DNA of 64,000 bases from Flagellimonas eckloniae (GTDB lineage: Bacteria > Bacteroidota > Bacteroidia > Flavobacteriales > Flavobacteriaceae), in assembly GCF_001413955.1 (NCBI RefSeq), contig NZ_LCTZ01000002.1, forward strand, positions 434,001 to 498,000. Reading direction: 5' to 3'. Both the position numbers and the translations under genes were made by a program. The notes under the pieces are model-generated. The model was not told the DNA's origin, did no database searches, and worked only from the letters and a program-made list of their open reading frames with translations. Shown piece by piece: positions 41,012-50,179 of this stretch. Numbering within the stretch: position 1 is the first letter of the stretch; each line of letters starts with the position of its first letter.

Positions 41012-42868
41012 ATGAAAAAAGGTAATTTATTGTTATGCGCTGCTATTTTAGCAGGCACAGGTCTCTTTGCACAAAATTCACAGCAAGATTCCATTCAAAT
41101 TCAACAACTGGATGAGGTTGTTGTGAGTGATTCACGATTTGAGTTGAAACGTGAAAATTCAGGAAAAACGGTTGTCAAGATTACCGCCGAAGAATTGGAG
41201 CGTAATCAAGGAAGAACGATTACAGAGCTTATCAATATTAAAAGTGGTATTGAAATTACGGGAAGCAGGGGGCGTGACGGCTCTGTATTTGGTGTTTTTG
41301 CCCGTGGCGGTAGAGGCAAGCAAGTATTGATTATCATTGATGGAGTACGAGTGGCGGACCCTTCATCTTTTTCTGCTGAGTACGATTTAAGACTGCTATC
41401 AACACCAGAGATTGAATCCATTGAGATTATTAAAGGAGCAGCTAGTACGCTTTATGGTACCAATGCGGCAACCGCTGTCATCAATATTACTACAAAGAAA
41501 AGTTCTAAGGAACAGGTTTCTGGAAATTTCCAATCTACTGTAGGGACAAATCAGACCTCAGATGATCAAAACTATAACCTAGCGAGTTTTGCCAACAGCG
41601 CTTTGGTGAATGGCAGCTTAAATAAGTTTAGCTATAGCGTAGGCTTTTCAAATCGATATTCCGATGGGATATCGGCAGCGACCACTCCGGAAAATGAGGA
41701 AGATAGTTTTTCACAGTTTAGCACCACTATTAAGCTTGGCTATCAATTTTCGGAAAAATTTGAACTAAATGTTTATGGAAATCAAACCAAATATGACACC
41801 GAGTTTGATGCTTCATTTACCGAAGCACCAAATCAAACCAAATTGGACCAAGAAAGAATAGGCGTTTCATCGTCCTTTACATATGGAAAAGGTTCACTGC
41901 ATGTGAATGCCGCTTATTCCGATTATGAAACGGATTCCAAATCCACTTTTGGAGAAAGTTTATCAGAAGGAAAGAATCTTGTACTGAATCTTTATAACAA
42001 ATATGTTTATGCGGACAAGATTTATACCGTTGTGGGTGTTGACTATTTAAAAGACGAAGCTATTTTTACGGATACTGAGGAACAGACTATTTTAGACCCT
42101 TATGCAAACGTGGTTTTTGTATCAGATTTTGGTCTTAATCTTAACGCTGGGGCAAGGTTCAATAACCATTCCGAATATGGAAATCACTTAGTCTACAACT
42201 TTAATCCATCTTACGTTTTTCCTACAACCAATGGGTATGTAAAGCTGTTAGGTTCTTATGCCACTTCATACATTACGCCTAATTTAACACAATTGTTCAG
42301 CAGTTTTGGAAATGAGGATTTAGAACCTGAGGAAAATAGGACAATTGAAGGCGGAGTGGAATATGCCGTTAATGATAAGTTACGGTTAAGTACTATTTAT
42401 TTTAATAGAAATGAAAGAAATAGAATTGGTGCAGATGAAAATTTTATAAGCGCCAATATTTCTGACGAGATAGATGCTACTGGTATTGAAACCGAAATAA
42501 CATGGAAGCCATCATCAACCTCGACTGTAGATATAAACTATGCCTTTACAGAGCGTAAAGGAGATAATGCTATCCGTATTCCAAAACATAAGGTCAACGC
42601 TTCTTTTGCGTACGCATTTTCGGATAAAACCTATGTTTCTCTTACGTATCAATACACAGGAGATCGATTTGATACGGACTTTAGAACTTTTGAAGACGTT
42701 GCATTGGAACCTTTTTCGTTGGTGAATCTCTATGCAGAACACCAACTGTGCGATAATTTTAAGTTGTTCATCAATGCCAATAATCTCTTAAATGAGGAAT
42801 TTGTAGAGGTTATTGGCTTTACTACAAAAGGAAGAAATATTAGCGCTGGTTTTAATCTAAGCTTGTAA
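41012..42868 (+). CDS. btuB: TonB-dependent outer-membrane receptor, BtuB-like
   Basis: A 618-residue receptor with a signal peptide (about 1-20). A TonB-box-like start (LDEVVVSDSRFELKRENSGKTVVKI) is followed by the plug ELINIKSGIEITGSRGRDGSVFGVFARGGRGKQVLIIIDGVRVADPSSF, and then a barrel ending KGRNISAGFNLSL with terminal aromatic-free Leu. The riboswitch directly upstream marks it as the cobalamin receptor. It is at the usual BtuB length (about 600-620). Confidence 0.93.
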   Translation: MKKGNLLLCAAILAGTGLFAQNSQQDSIQIQQLDEVVVSDSRFELKRENSGKTVVKITAEELERNQGRTITELINIKSGIEITGSRGRDGSVFGVFARGGRGKQVLIIIDGVRVADPSSFSAEYDLRLLSTPEIESIEIIKGAASTLYGTNAATAVINITTKKSSKEQVSGNFQSTVGTNQTSDDQNYNLASFANSALVNGSLNKFSYSVGFSNRYSDGISAATTPENEEDSFSQFSTTIKLGYQFSEKFELNVYGNQTKYDTEFDASFTEAPNQTKLDQERIGVSSSFTYGKGSLHVNAAYSDYETDSKSTFGESLSEGKNLVLNLYNKYVYADKIYTVVGVDYLKDEAIFTDTEEQTILDPYANVVFVSDFGLNLNAGARFNNHSEYGNHLVYNFNPSYVFPTTNGYVKLLGSYATSYITPNLTQLFSSFGNEDLEPEENRTIEGGVEYAVNDKLRLSTIYFNRNERNRIGADENFISANISDEIDATGIETEITWKPSSTSTVDINYAFTERKGDNAIRIPKHKVNASFAYAFSDKTYVSLTYQYTGDRFDTDFRTFEDVALEPFSLVNLYAEHQLCDNFKLFINANNLLNEEFVEVIGFTTKGRNISAGFNLSL

Positions 42869-42885
42869 TTGATTAATTTGATACT

Positions 42886-43821
42886 ATGTTGAAGGTTTGT
42901 TCTTTTATGCCCGCTGTTACCCAAATGATTTATGATATGGGTTTGGATGGGCATTTATATGGAGTTACGTTTGAGTGTCCAGAGCAAGCCTTAAAGGAGA
43001 AAGAACCTGTGGTTCGCTGTATTTTGGAAGGAAAAAACCTGTCCAGTCAAGAGATTGATGCGCTCTTTTCTGCCAGCAAACATCAAGGCAAAGACCTGTA
43101 CTATGTTGACGAACCTATTTTGGAGCAGATTTCTCCGGATATCATCTTTACCCAAGATATGTGTGATATCTGCCAAATTGATACAGCATGTACAGCTGCA
43201 GCTGTAGCAAATCTTGAAAAACAACCCGAATTGATTTCAATAAGTCCAGAGTCATTGGATGATGTTTTTCAATCGGCTATCACCATTGCCAAGGCAATAG
43301 GTAGGGAAGAAGTGGCTTACACCTATTTGGACCGTCTACATAAACGTATCGATACAGTTATTGATACGTTAAGAGAAACGAAAGCGCTTCCTAAACGGGT
43401 TATGCTTATGGAATGGTTAGACCCCATTTTTAATTGTGGTCATTGGATTCCACATCAAATAGCATACGCTGGGGGAGTAGATATGCTTTCCAATCCCTCG
43501 GGAGACAGTATTGTGACGCAATGGGATAAAATTGTAAAGTATGATCCTGAAGTGTTGATTATAGCTCCTTGCGGTTTTACTGTCAACCGAACTTTGGAAG
43601 AAATGCACATATTAACCGAGAAAGAAGGTTGGGGTAACCTAAAAGCAGTTCAGGATAATGCCGTTTTTATTGCAGATTTTGATATGTTCACCCAGTCCTC
43701 TGCCAATACCCTTGTTGATGGAATTGAGCTTTTGGCAGGTCTCTTTCATCGAGATGTATTGAAGGTACCGGACAGGTTAATGAATAAGTATACACCGTTC
43801 AAGATAAAAGTAGTTCAATAA
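42886..43821 (+). CDS. BtuF-like binding protein without a signal peptide
   Basis: The 311-residue protein has the periplasmic-binding fold of cobalamin/helical-backbone SBPs (VCSFMPAVTQMIYDMGLDGHLYGVT; QISPDIIFTQDMCDIC; WLDPIFNCGHWIPHQIAYAGG). It begins MLKVCSFMP directly in the fold, with no signal sequence, so it would stay in the cytosol or its start is misjudged. Cys residues (C150 to C157 area, DMCDICQIDTAC) are unusual. It follows btuB by 17 bp and shares the riboswitch. It may handle corrinoid after import. Confidence 0.85.
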   Translation: MLKVCSFMPAVTQMIYDMGLDGHLYGVTFECPEQALKEKEPVVRCILEGKNLSSQEIDALFSASKHQGKDLYYVDEPILEQISPDIIFTQDMCDICQIDTACTAAAVANLEKQPELISISPESLDDVFQSAITIAKAIGREEVAYTYLDRLHKRIDTVIDTLRETKALPKRVMLMEWLDPIFNCGHWIPHQIAYAGGVDMLSNPSGDSIVTQWDKIVKYDPEVLIIAPCGFTVNRTLEEMHILTEKEGWGNLKAVQDNAVFIADFDMFTQSSANTLVDGIELLAGLFHRDVLKVPDRLMNKYTPFKIKVVQ

Positions 43822-43848
43822 AAAAGCGGCTTTTTAGCCGCTTTTTTT
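43822..43848. terminator. Bidirectional terminator between the BtuF-like and S41 genes
   Basis: The arms aagcggct and agccgctt (43824-43843) pair around a tttt loop, with an A run on the left and a T run on the right. It serves the plus-strand gene and overlaps the end of the minus-strand S41 gene. Confidence 0.85.
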
Positions 43849-45313
43849 ATTTGTTCAAATTTAGAGGTTTGTCCAAATACATATTATCCTTTAAAGGAGT
43901 TTGTATCCTTGAGCTTGTAAAACTTTTTGCGGGCATTTCTACAGCAAAGCTTCGTTTGCTAACCCCTCCTGTAATTTCCTCAATTGCTCTGGCTAACAGT
44001 GGCTCATCGGGTTCACCCAAGATTCCTAAATTCGCCAAATCTTCTTCAAGCACATATGTCGGGGCCAAACCAGAAGTATAATCAAAGAATCCATCAGCAT
44101 TTTCATTCCTTCCTACCAAGGGTTGTATACCCCAGTTATTTTCTGAATTTATTTCATCTTCACGATCTTCATTATATATGAAACTTCCTTCTGGGTCGTC
44201 GACCAAAGTGATGGAAAATTCATTTTTGCCACGGGTAGTTTCCCCAATGTGCACCACATCAACATAGGGTGCCAATCCATTCATCACAAGTTCACTTGCC
44301 GAAGCCGAACTGTTGGTGGCCAACACATACACCTTACTTAGATTCAGGGTGTTGATAGCAGTCACTCCTGTTGAACTTGCAAAATAATCCTCTAATTGGG
44401 CTGAACTCAGTTGCACTTGAATTTTATCATTCCAACGTTGTCGTATATAAAGTTTATCAGTGTCCGTGCTATGAACCATGCTCGCCAATAAACGTGAGGT
44501 ATTTACGGAGCCACCTGGATTGTAACGCATGTCCAACACCAATTCTGTAGCTCCATCGGCAACAAATTGGCCAAAAGCAGCATTCAATTCCTCATTAAAG
44601 TTGCTTAAAAACCTATTGTACATGAGATAAGCAATTTTTGTACCTCCCACATCCAAAGTTTTGGCTACCAAAATTGGATTTTCTACTTGATTCTCAATTT
44701 TGGTAAGGGATACTTCCGTACTATTATCTGTAATTGTACCATTTTCAATGTCTGCCAATCCCAAAGTGTAGGTATCGTTATCACCAAATAACAAATCTAT
44801 ATAGTTGCCAAGATTTAATTGTTGACCATCAACCCTTGTGAAAATGTCGCCTCTTTTTATCTCTTTTGTTGATGCATCAGAGTCAGGTAGAACATATTCA
44901 ACAAAGCCAAAAACATCTTCACTACCAGAAAACTGAACAAGACCAAACTCCAAACCATTACTTTTTGAAACTCCTGATAAATTGCTTACCAATTCCTCGT
45001 AATTTTCATTTAAAAAACTAAAGCGGTCCTCCTCAAACAGGAGCACATCAAAATAAAAATCTGAAGGGTCGGAGTTTTGCTCAAGAAATTCCGTAAACTC
45101 AGTATCATTTGCAAACCTTGTATCTGAGAGATCATTAACCTCTCCCTGCCAAAAATACCATAGGTTCATTGCCTGCCACATAAAATTTTGGGCAATAACA
45201 TCGGAACCCGGATCAGGATCTGGAGTTTCTGTATTGACAATTCCATCGTCATCACTTTTACAGCCAATATTAAAAAGCAACAGCGCAAATAAGGGGATCA
45301 AGTATTTTTTCAT
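43847..45313 (-). CDS. S41 family C-terminal processing peptidase, lipoprotein
   Basis: A 488-residue lipoprotein (LLLFNIGC, Cys18) with an Asp/Pro-rich linker, a PDZ-like region (about 115-180) and the protease domain. Ser338 in NSSASASELV and Lys363 in TTRGKNE are 25 residues apart, the same spacing as the catalytic pair of E. coli Tsp. LVLDMRYNPGGSVN is the family motif. It cuts periplasmic proteins near their C-termini. The C-terminal 60 residues are an extra tail. Confidence 0.92.
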   Translation of the reverse strand: MKKYLIPLFALLLFNIGCKSDDDGIVNTETPDPDPGSDVIAQNFMWQAMNLWYFWQGEVNDLSDTRFANDTEFTEFLEQNSDPSDFYFDVLLFEEDRFSFLNENYEELVSNLSGVSKSNGLEFGLVQFSGSEDVFGFVEYVLPDSDASTKEIKRGDIFTRVDGQQLNLGNYIDLLFGDNDTYTLGLADIENGTITDNSTEVSLTKIENQVENPILVAKTLDVGGTKIAYLMYNRFLSNFNEELNAAFGQFVADGATELVLDMRYNPGGSVNTSRLLASMVHSTDTDKLYIRQRWNDKIQVQLSSAQLEDYFASSTGVTAINTLNLSKVYVLATNSSASASELVMNGLAPYVDVVHIGETTRGKNEFSITLVDDPEGSFIYNEDREDEINSENNWGIQPLVGRNENADGFFDYTSGLAPTYVLEEDLANLGILGEPDEPLLARAIEEITGGVSKRSFAVEMPAKSFTSSRIQTPLKDNMYLDKPLNLNK

Positions 45314-45523
45314 AGCTTTTTTTTGATAAAAATCATCAATTATCGTTCCACTTAAATAAAGAAGGATAGTAGGTATGTGGGATAAAATTATAAATTCTTA
45401 CAATTTTTGGATACAAAATAGAGACATAAAAGGAGATTACAAATTTTTTGTAACAAAATTCGATATGTGTCGTCGTGATTATGTAGGCAAAATTAAATAG
45501 CTTACCAACAACTAAAAAACTAA

Positions 45524-46033
45524 ATGAAACAGGCCGAATTTTTAAACGTGGTGATGCCCTTTAAGGATAAGCTCTTTAGGTTGGCCAAACGTTTATTGGT
45601 TTCTAGGGAAGAAGCAGAAGATGCCACACAGGAAATTTTGCTAAAACTATGGTCAAAAAATGAAGCCATGGAAGAATATAAAAATGTGGAGGCCTTTGCG
45701 ATGACTATGACCAAGAATTTCTGTTTGGACCGATTAAAATCCAAGCAGGCTGGTAACTTAAAGTTGGTCCATAGCAATTATGAGGATGAAAAAACATCAT
45801 TGCAACGACAACTGGAGACTGAAGATAGTATTGCTTGGATGGAGCGCATTATGGAAGAACTTCCAGAACAACAAAAAATGGTATTGCAATTGAGAGATGT
45901 AGAGCAATATGAGTTTGAGGAAATATGTGAGCTTTTAGATATGAAACCAACAGCAGTTAGAGTAGCACTGTCAAGAGCAAGAAAAATGGTACGACAAGAA
46001 TTAATAAAAAAACATAGCTATGGAATTGGATAA
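45524..46033 (+). CDS. ECF-type RNA polymerase sigma factor
   Basis: A 169-residue sigma-70 family factor. Region 2 (LFRLAKRLLVSREEAEDATQEILLKLWSKNEAMEEYKNVEAFAMTMTKNFCLDRLKSKQ) and region 4 (LPEQQKMVLQLRDVEQYEFEEICELLDMKPTAVRVALSRARKMVR) are clear. It lacks an extra C-terminal sensing domain, so control should come from a partner. The next gene overlaps by 14 bp and codes for a likely membrane anti-sigma. Three DUF4252 genes follow, the likely regulon. Confidence 0.95.
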   Translation: MKQAEFLNVVMPFKDKLFRLAKRLLVSREEAEDATQEILLKLWSKNEAMEEYKNVEAFAMTMTKNFCLDRLKSKQAGNLKLVHSNYEDEKTSLQRQLETEDSIAWMERIMEELPEQQKMVLQLRDVEQYEFEEICELLDMKPTAVRVALSRARKMVRQELIKKHSYGIG

Positions 46034-46439
46034 CATAGAAAAATTATTGGAAAAGTATTTCGATGCAACAACAACTGTTGCAGAGGAAAAAACATTACAG
46101 GCGTATTTTTCCCAAGAAAGTGTAGCAACACATCTGGAGCAGTATAGACCCATGTTCAACTATTTTTCCAACGCCAAGGAAGAGCGGTATACCAAGCAGG
46201 TTCCATTAAAACCTAGAAGAAACTATTACAAATGGATTTCCGTAGCGGCCGTAGCAGTTTTAACCTTTGGCATCTATTTTGGTAATGAATACCAAGAGAG
46301 AAAACAGGCAGAATATGCCTATAATGAGACAAAAAAGGCTTTTGAACTCTTAGCGGATAATTTTGGAAAAGGCACAGAAAAGGTGGCCTATTTGCAGGAG
46401 TTTGAAGTCGCGAAACAAAAAATTTATAACAATAATTAA
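46020..46439 (+). CDS. Membrane anti-sigma-like protein
   Basis: A 139-residue protein. The N-terminal 65 residues (ELDNIEKLLEKYFDATTTVAEEKTLQAYFSQESV) resemble the soluble anti-sigma part. One membrane helix (about 72-90) follows, and then a short periplasmic tail AYNETKKAFELLADNFGKG. It overlaps the sigma gene by 14 bp, so it is its likely inhibitor. Its tail matches the 82-residue protein at 18246. Confidence 0.8.
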   Translation: MELDNIEKLLEKYFDATTTVAEEKTLQAYFSQESVATHLEQYRPMFNYFSNAKEERYTKQVPLKPRRNYYKWISVAAVAVLTFGIYFGNEYQERKQAEYAYNETKKAFELLADNFGKGTEKVAYLQEFEVAKQKIYNNN

Positions 46440-46449
46440 ATCGTAAATA

Positions 46450-46989
46450 ATGAAAAAGAATATTTTAATCATTTTAATAGCCGTACTACCACTTTCAGGT
46501 TTTTCGCAATCACTGTTCGATAAATTCGAAGATTTGGATGACGTTACCTCGGTAGTGGTGAACAAGAGCATGTTCAATCTATTGGCAAAGATAGATGTTG
46601 AGGTTGACGATAAGGAAGCTCAGGATTTTATGGATATTGCCAGTAGTCTTAAAAGTTTAAAAGTGTTCACTACGGACAATCAAGCTATTGGGGCGGATAT
46701 GAAAGCTTCCGTGAACAAATACCTTAAGTCTTCAACTATGGAAGAGTTAATGCGTGTAAAGGACAAGGATGCCAATGTTAAGTTCTATATTAAAGAGGGC
46801 CGGGATTCCGATCATGTAAGTGAGTTGTTAATGTTCGTTACTGGTCTGAAGGATGTGGAAGCCGACGGGAGAAAGTTTGAAACCGTTTTATTGTCACTAA
46901 CAGGGGATATTGATTTAAACAAAATCAATTCGTTGACCAATAAGATGAACTTGCCAGATGAACTGAACAAGGCAGGTAAGAAGCAATAA
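46450..46989 (+). CDS. DUF4252 exported protein, copy 1
   Basis: A 179-residue protein with a signal peptide (ILIILIAVLPLSGFSQS, about 1-20). The DUF4252 body has SLFDKFEDLDDVTSVVVNKSM, LKSLKVFTTDNQ, MEELMRVKDKDANVKFYIKEG and VSELLMFVTGLKD. Members are exported and have no known role. It is the first of three such genes in the sigma operon, and the closest relative is the next gene. Confidence 0.9.
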   Translation: MKKNILIILIAVLPLSGFSQSLFDKFEDLDDVTSVVVNKSMFNLLAKIDVEVDDKEAQDFMDIASSLKSLKVFTTDNQAIGADMKASVNKYLKSSTMEELMRVKDKDANVKFYIKEGRDSDHVSELLMFVTGLKDVEADGRKFETVLLSLTGDIDLNKINSLTNKMNLPDELNKAGKKQ

Positions 46990-47078
46990 ACAGTTTTCGG
47001 TTGGCAGAGAATAAATTTTCTGTCAACTGGAAATTGATAGCTGACAACTATAAAATCAATCAATCAAAAACAATATTC

Positions 47079-47621
47079 ATGAAAAATTTAATCGTATTAA
47101 TTTGCGTGTTGGTATCGGCTCAGCTTTCTTCACAATCCATATTTGACAAATTTGAAGATTCTGATGGAGTTGGCTCCATAACCATTAGTAAAGGGATGTT
47201 AGGTATTGTAGCAAGTGCTATGGCCAATAATTCAGATGAGGAAAGCAAGGAGTTTGTAGAATTGGCAAGAGGAATCAATTCTATTAAAATTTTTATGTCT
47301 GAAGATAAAGGTGCCGCTGCAGATATGACTACGACTATGAAACAATATGTTAGGTCGTCCAAACTGGAGGAATTAATGAAGGTTAGGGATGGGGATACCA
47401 ATCTTAGGTTTTATATTAGGAATGGGAAAGATGATGATCATGTTGAGGAGTTACTCATGTTTGTCACAGGGATAGAGGATAATAAGCGAAATAAAGGATA
47501 TCATAATTTTGAAACAGTCTTATTGACGATGACCGGCGATATTGATTTGACCAAAGTTGGTGCATTGACAAAAAAAATGGATTTGCACCACGGATTGAAC
47601 AAAGTGGGTGAAAAACATTGA
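47079..47621 (+). CDS. DUF4252 exported protein, copy 2
   Basis: A 180-residue protein starting with the ATG at 47079 (MKNLIVLICVLVSAQLSSQS), which begins the signal peptide. An upstream in-frame start would add 26 residues without family match. It is clearly paralogous to copy 1 (SIFDKFEDSDGVGSITISKGML; LEELMKVRDGDTNLRFYIRNG; HVEELLMFVTGIED; MTGDIDLTKVGALTKKMDL). The tandem pair suggests a local duplication. The AATCAATCAATCAAAAACA leader precedes its start. Confidence 0.9.
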   Translation: MKNLIVLICVLVSAQLSSQSIFDKFEDSDGVGSITISKGMLGIVASAMANNSDEESKEFVELARGINSIKIFMSEDKGAAADMTTTMKQYVRSSKLEELMKVRDGDTNLRFYIRNGKDDDHVEELLMFVTGIEDNKRNKGYHNFETVLLTMTGDIDLTKVGALTKKMDLHHGLNKVGEKH

Positions 47622-47653
47622 TAGGGATTAAAAATCAATCAAAAAAAGAATAG

Positions 47654-48193
47654 ATGAAACATATTTTAAAAGGAGTATTGGTAATGGGATTGGTTTTTTT
47701 GGCCTCTTGTTCCTCACAACAAAGTCTACAGGAATATTATGTAGACAATTCTGAAAATCCTAATTTCATTGCAGTTGATGTTCCAGCAAGCATTCTTAAA
47801 ATGGAAGGTGCCAACTTAACGGATAAACAGCAGGAAGCTGTGGAATCCTTGCGCAAGTTTAACCTTCTAGCTTTCAAAAAAACCGCTGATAATGTGGCCG
47901 AATACAAAATGGAGAAAGCAAAAGTTAAGGAAATTCTTAAGAATGATGAGTTTGTAGAGTTGATGAAAATCAATTCAACATATGGTAAAGGCGTCATTAA
48001 ATATTTGGGGGATGAAGATGCCATAGATGAGGTCATTATTTATGGAGACAGTAAGGAAAAAGGCTTTGCCTTGGTACGTGTTCTTGGAAAAAACATGAAT
48101 CCTGCCCATATTGCCCAATTGATGCAGGCCATTCAAAAATCTGATTTTGATGGAGAAGGCTTGGGAGAAATAGGAGAATTTTTAAAAGGATAA
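47654..48193 (+). CDS. DUF4252 lipoprotein, copy 3
   Basis: A 179-residue protein with a lipoprotein signal (VFLASC, Cys19), so it is an anchored member, unlike copies 1 and 2. The body is more distant (ESLRKFNLLAFKKTADN, VKEILKNDEFVELMKINSTYGKGVIKYLGDEDAIDEVIIYGDSKEKGFALVRVLG) but keeps the DUF4252 pattern. The operon ends here with a good terminator. Confidence 0.85.
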   Translation: MKHILKGVLVMGLVFLASCSSQQSLQEYYVDNSENPNFIAVDVPASILKMEGANLTDKQQEAVESLRKFNLLAFKKTADNVAEYKMEKAKVKEILKNDEFVELMKINSTYGKGVIKYLGDEDAIDEVIIYGDSKEKGFALVRVLGKNMNPAHIAQLMQAIQKSDFDGEGLGEIGEFLKG

Positions 48194-48215
48194 ACCAAAC
48201 CATCCAAATATGTGA

Positions 48216-48252
48216 ATCCCGAATAGCTTAGGTTATTCGGGATTTTTATTTT
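48216..48252 (+). terminator. Terminator of the sigma-DUF4252 operon
   Basis: The arms atcccgaata (48216-48225) and tattcgggat (48234-48243) pair perfectly with an 8-nt loop and lead into a T-rich tail. Confidence 0.9.
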
Positions 48253-48338
48253 TCAAAATTTTAAAATCAAAGGATTTTCTGTGACCTTCTTTTTATATTA
48301 GTGTCTCAATGTAAGAACACTAACAAATTACAAAAACT

Positions 48339-49157
48339 ATGGAAAAAGCACAAGAATGGATGAACTACGGTTTGGAATTGGCCAAAGAGTTTGGCCCCAA
48401 ATTGGTTACCGCAATTCTCATTTATATTGTAGGTTCCTGGATAATCAAAAAGATTATTGGAGCAGCAAGAAAAGTAATGTCAAAAAGCAAGTATGATGAA
48501 TCCTTGCAACGGTTTTTACTGAATCTAGTCTCTTGGGCCTTAAAAATATTCTTGATAATTATTGTTATTTCAAGATTAGGGGTTGATGTCACAACTTTTG
48601 CAGCCGTAATTGCCGCTGCCGGTCTTGCAATAGGCTTAGCATTGCAGGGATCGCTTTCCAATTTTGCTGGAGGGGTTTTGCTCATGATTTTTAAACCCTA
48701 TAAAATAGGGGATTTGGTAGAAGCGCAAGGTGTTTTGGGAGTGGTAAAAGAAATTGAGATTTTCACAACTAAATTAGTATCTCCAGAGAATAAACTCTTA
48801 ATAGTACCCAATGGCGCTATGGCCAATGGAAATATTACCAATTATACGGCTGAAGGAAAAATTAGGGTAGATACCGTTATTGGAGTAGCCTATGAAGAGG
48901 ATATAAAACAAGTTAAAGAGGTGTTGATGGAAGTTTTGACATCTAACCCAAAAGTTTTGCAAGAACCTGCTCCATCTGTAAATGTATTGGAACTGGCCGA
49001 TAGTTCAGTGAATTTTGCTGTTAGACCTTTCTCTAAACCAGAAGACTATTGGGATGTATATTTTGCTACCTACGAAGGTTGTAAACTTGCACTTGATAAA
49101 GCAGGCATTGAAATTCCATACCCACACGAGGTAGAGGTGCAAAAAGTATCGAAATAA
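48339..49157 (+). CDS. Small-conductance mechanosensitive channel (MscS family)
   Basis: A 272-residue channel that lets solutes out on hypo-osmotic shock. Three N-terminal helices end with the pore-lining TM3 (AAAGLAIGLALQGSLSNFAGGVLLMIFKPYKIGDLVE, about 88-124). Then come the beta domain (VPNGAMANGNITNYT) and the alpha-beta end of the cytoplasmic vestibule. Length (E. coli MscS has 286) fits a minimal MscS. It is monocistronic, with a terminator before the accessory island. Confidence 0.95.
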   Translation: MEKAQEWMNYGLELAKEFGPKLVTAILIYIVGSWIIKKIIGAARKVMSKSKYDESLQRFLLNLVSWALKIFLIIIVISRLGVDVTTFAAVIAAAGLAIGLALQGSLSNFAGGVLLMIFKPYKIGDLVEAQGVLGVVKEIEIFTTKLVSPENKLLIVPNGAMANGNITNYTAEGKIRVDTVIGVAYEEDIKQVKEVLMEVLTSNPKVLQEPAPSVNVLELADSSVNFAVRPFSKPEDYWDVYFATYEGCKLALDKAGIEIPYPHEVEVQKVSK

Positions 49158-49179
49158 AGAAAACATTTTTTTGAATTGG

Positions 49180-49212
49180 ACCCCAGTATTCTATGCTGGG
49201 GCTCTTTTTTTC
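49180..49212 (+). terminator. Terminator after the MscS gene
   Basis: The arms ccccag (49181-49186) and ctgggg (49196-49201) pair and lead into a T run at 49205-49211. Confidence 0.85.
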
Positions 49213-49345
49213 AACCTTTTGACTTAAAAAGGTAGTATTTGGAAAAAAGCATATCTGGATTTTCACATTAAAATTCCCGAACTTCACGTATAAGTTGCTA
49301 AAGACAATTAAAACAGTCCTTAGTTAACGTTGGCAGTAATTTGAG
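49203..49345 (+). repeat. Direct repeat copy 1 with attC-like core, upstream of the NTF2-like gene
   Basis: About 140 bp match the stretch at 50926-51070 along their length. Shared runs include tttttttcaacct, gtatttggaaaa, cgaacttcacgtat, aaagacaattaaaacagtcc and ttagttaacgttggcagtaa / ttagcttaatgttggcaata. The inner part (cgaacttcacgtat ... gttggcaataa) is also found before the DUF1028 gene on the minus strand. Confidence 0.7.
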
Positions 49346-49362
49346 GTCAAATTATTTTAAAT

Positions 49363-49800
49363 ATGAAAACTTTATCATTTTTATTTCTTGCTCTTTTAAT
49401 TGGTTGTAAAAAACCCGAAGCAAACTCAGATATTGAAAAGTGGAAAACTGAAATCATGAGTGTAGAAAAATCTTTCAATGACATGGCTCAAAATGACGGA
49501 TTAGCTAAAGCCTTTTCATATTTTGCTGCAGAAGATGGGGTAATAAAAAGAGGAAAAAACATAATTAAAGGAAAAACCACTATTGGCAAATGGTATGAAA
49601 AGGATGTCAGACCGAATGAATCTCTATCATGGACTCCTACTTTTGTTGACGTTAGTAAAAATGGTGATATGGCTTATACTTATGGGAATTATATTTTCAC
49701 TTATTTAGATTCTTTAGGAATAAAAAAAGAGAATAAAGGAATTTTCCACACAGTCTGGAAAAGACAAAAAGATGGAACATGGAAGTTTGTTTATGATTGA
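49363..49800 (+). CDS. NTF2-like (SnoaL/DUF4440-type) lipoprotein
   Basis: A 145-residue protein with a lipoprotein signal (LALLIGC, Cys15). The rest is an NTF2-like alpha-beta cone: MSVEKSFNDMAQNDGLAKAFSYFAAEDGVIKRGKNIIKGKTTIGKWYEKDV and GDMAYTYGNYIFTYLDSLGIKKENKGIFHTVWKRQKDGTWKFVYD. These folds often bind small ligands or act as isomerases, and no catalytic residue is obvious. It stands alone between attC-like elements. Confidence 0.82.
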   Translation: MKTLSFLFLALLIGCKKPEANSDIEKWKTEIMSVEKSFNDMAQNDGLAKAFSYFAAEDGVIKRGKNIIKGKTTIGKWYEKDVRPNESLSWTPTFVDVSKNGDMAYTYGNYIFTYLDSLGIKKENKGIFHTVWKRQKDGTWKFVYD

Positions 49801-50179
49801 AAAACTTAATACAAATTGCAGTCAACAACTTGTATAGTTAATTGCTAAGTTGGTTAAGACAAGGAAAACCTCCAACAGATTACTATCTTGTCTATCGGAA
49901 AAATTAGAGCCTTACTGCTCGCGTCTTTCCTCGGAGTTTCAGTTGCACACGCAAGCTGTAATTCCACAACAAACCATACACGAACACGATAAGTGTAACC
50001 CAAATTCAGTAGCCGTTTTTTAAGATACCTTAATGTATTTTGTAATTCCTGAAGTTATAGATGGATTGAAAAGCTACCAATCAAATAAAAATGCACTTTA
50101 TTATGTAACTTATACCAATATAATTTAGGTATGATTGCTACTAACCAGTAATGGATTTATCGATAAAAAAATAATACTT
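49801..50179. other. 379-bp intergenic region after the NTF2-like gene
   Basis: Contains tgcagtcaacaacttg (about 49816-49831), an internal ttgc-acac-gcaa hairpin (about 49945-49956), and the 3' element acacgataagtgtaaccc (49984-50001), continuing aaattcagtagccgtttttt and agataccttaa. The 3' element recurs at 51996 and, more weakly, at 53348. I see no gene in it. Confidence 0.65.
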
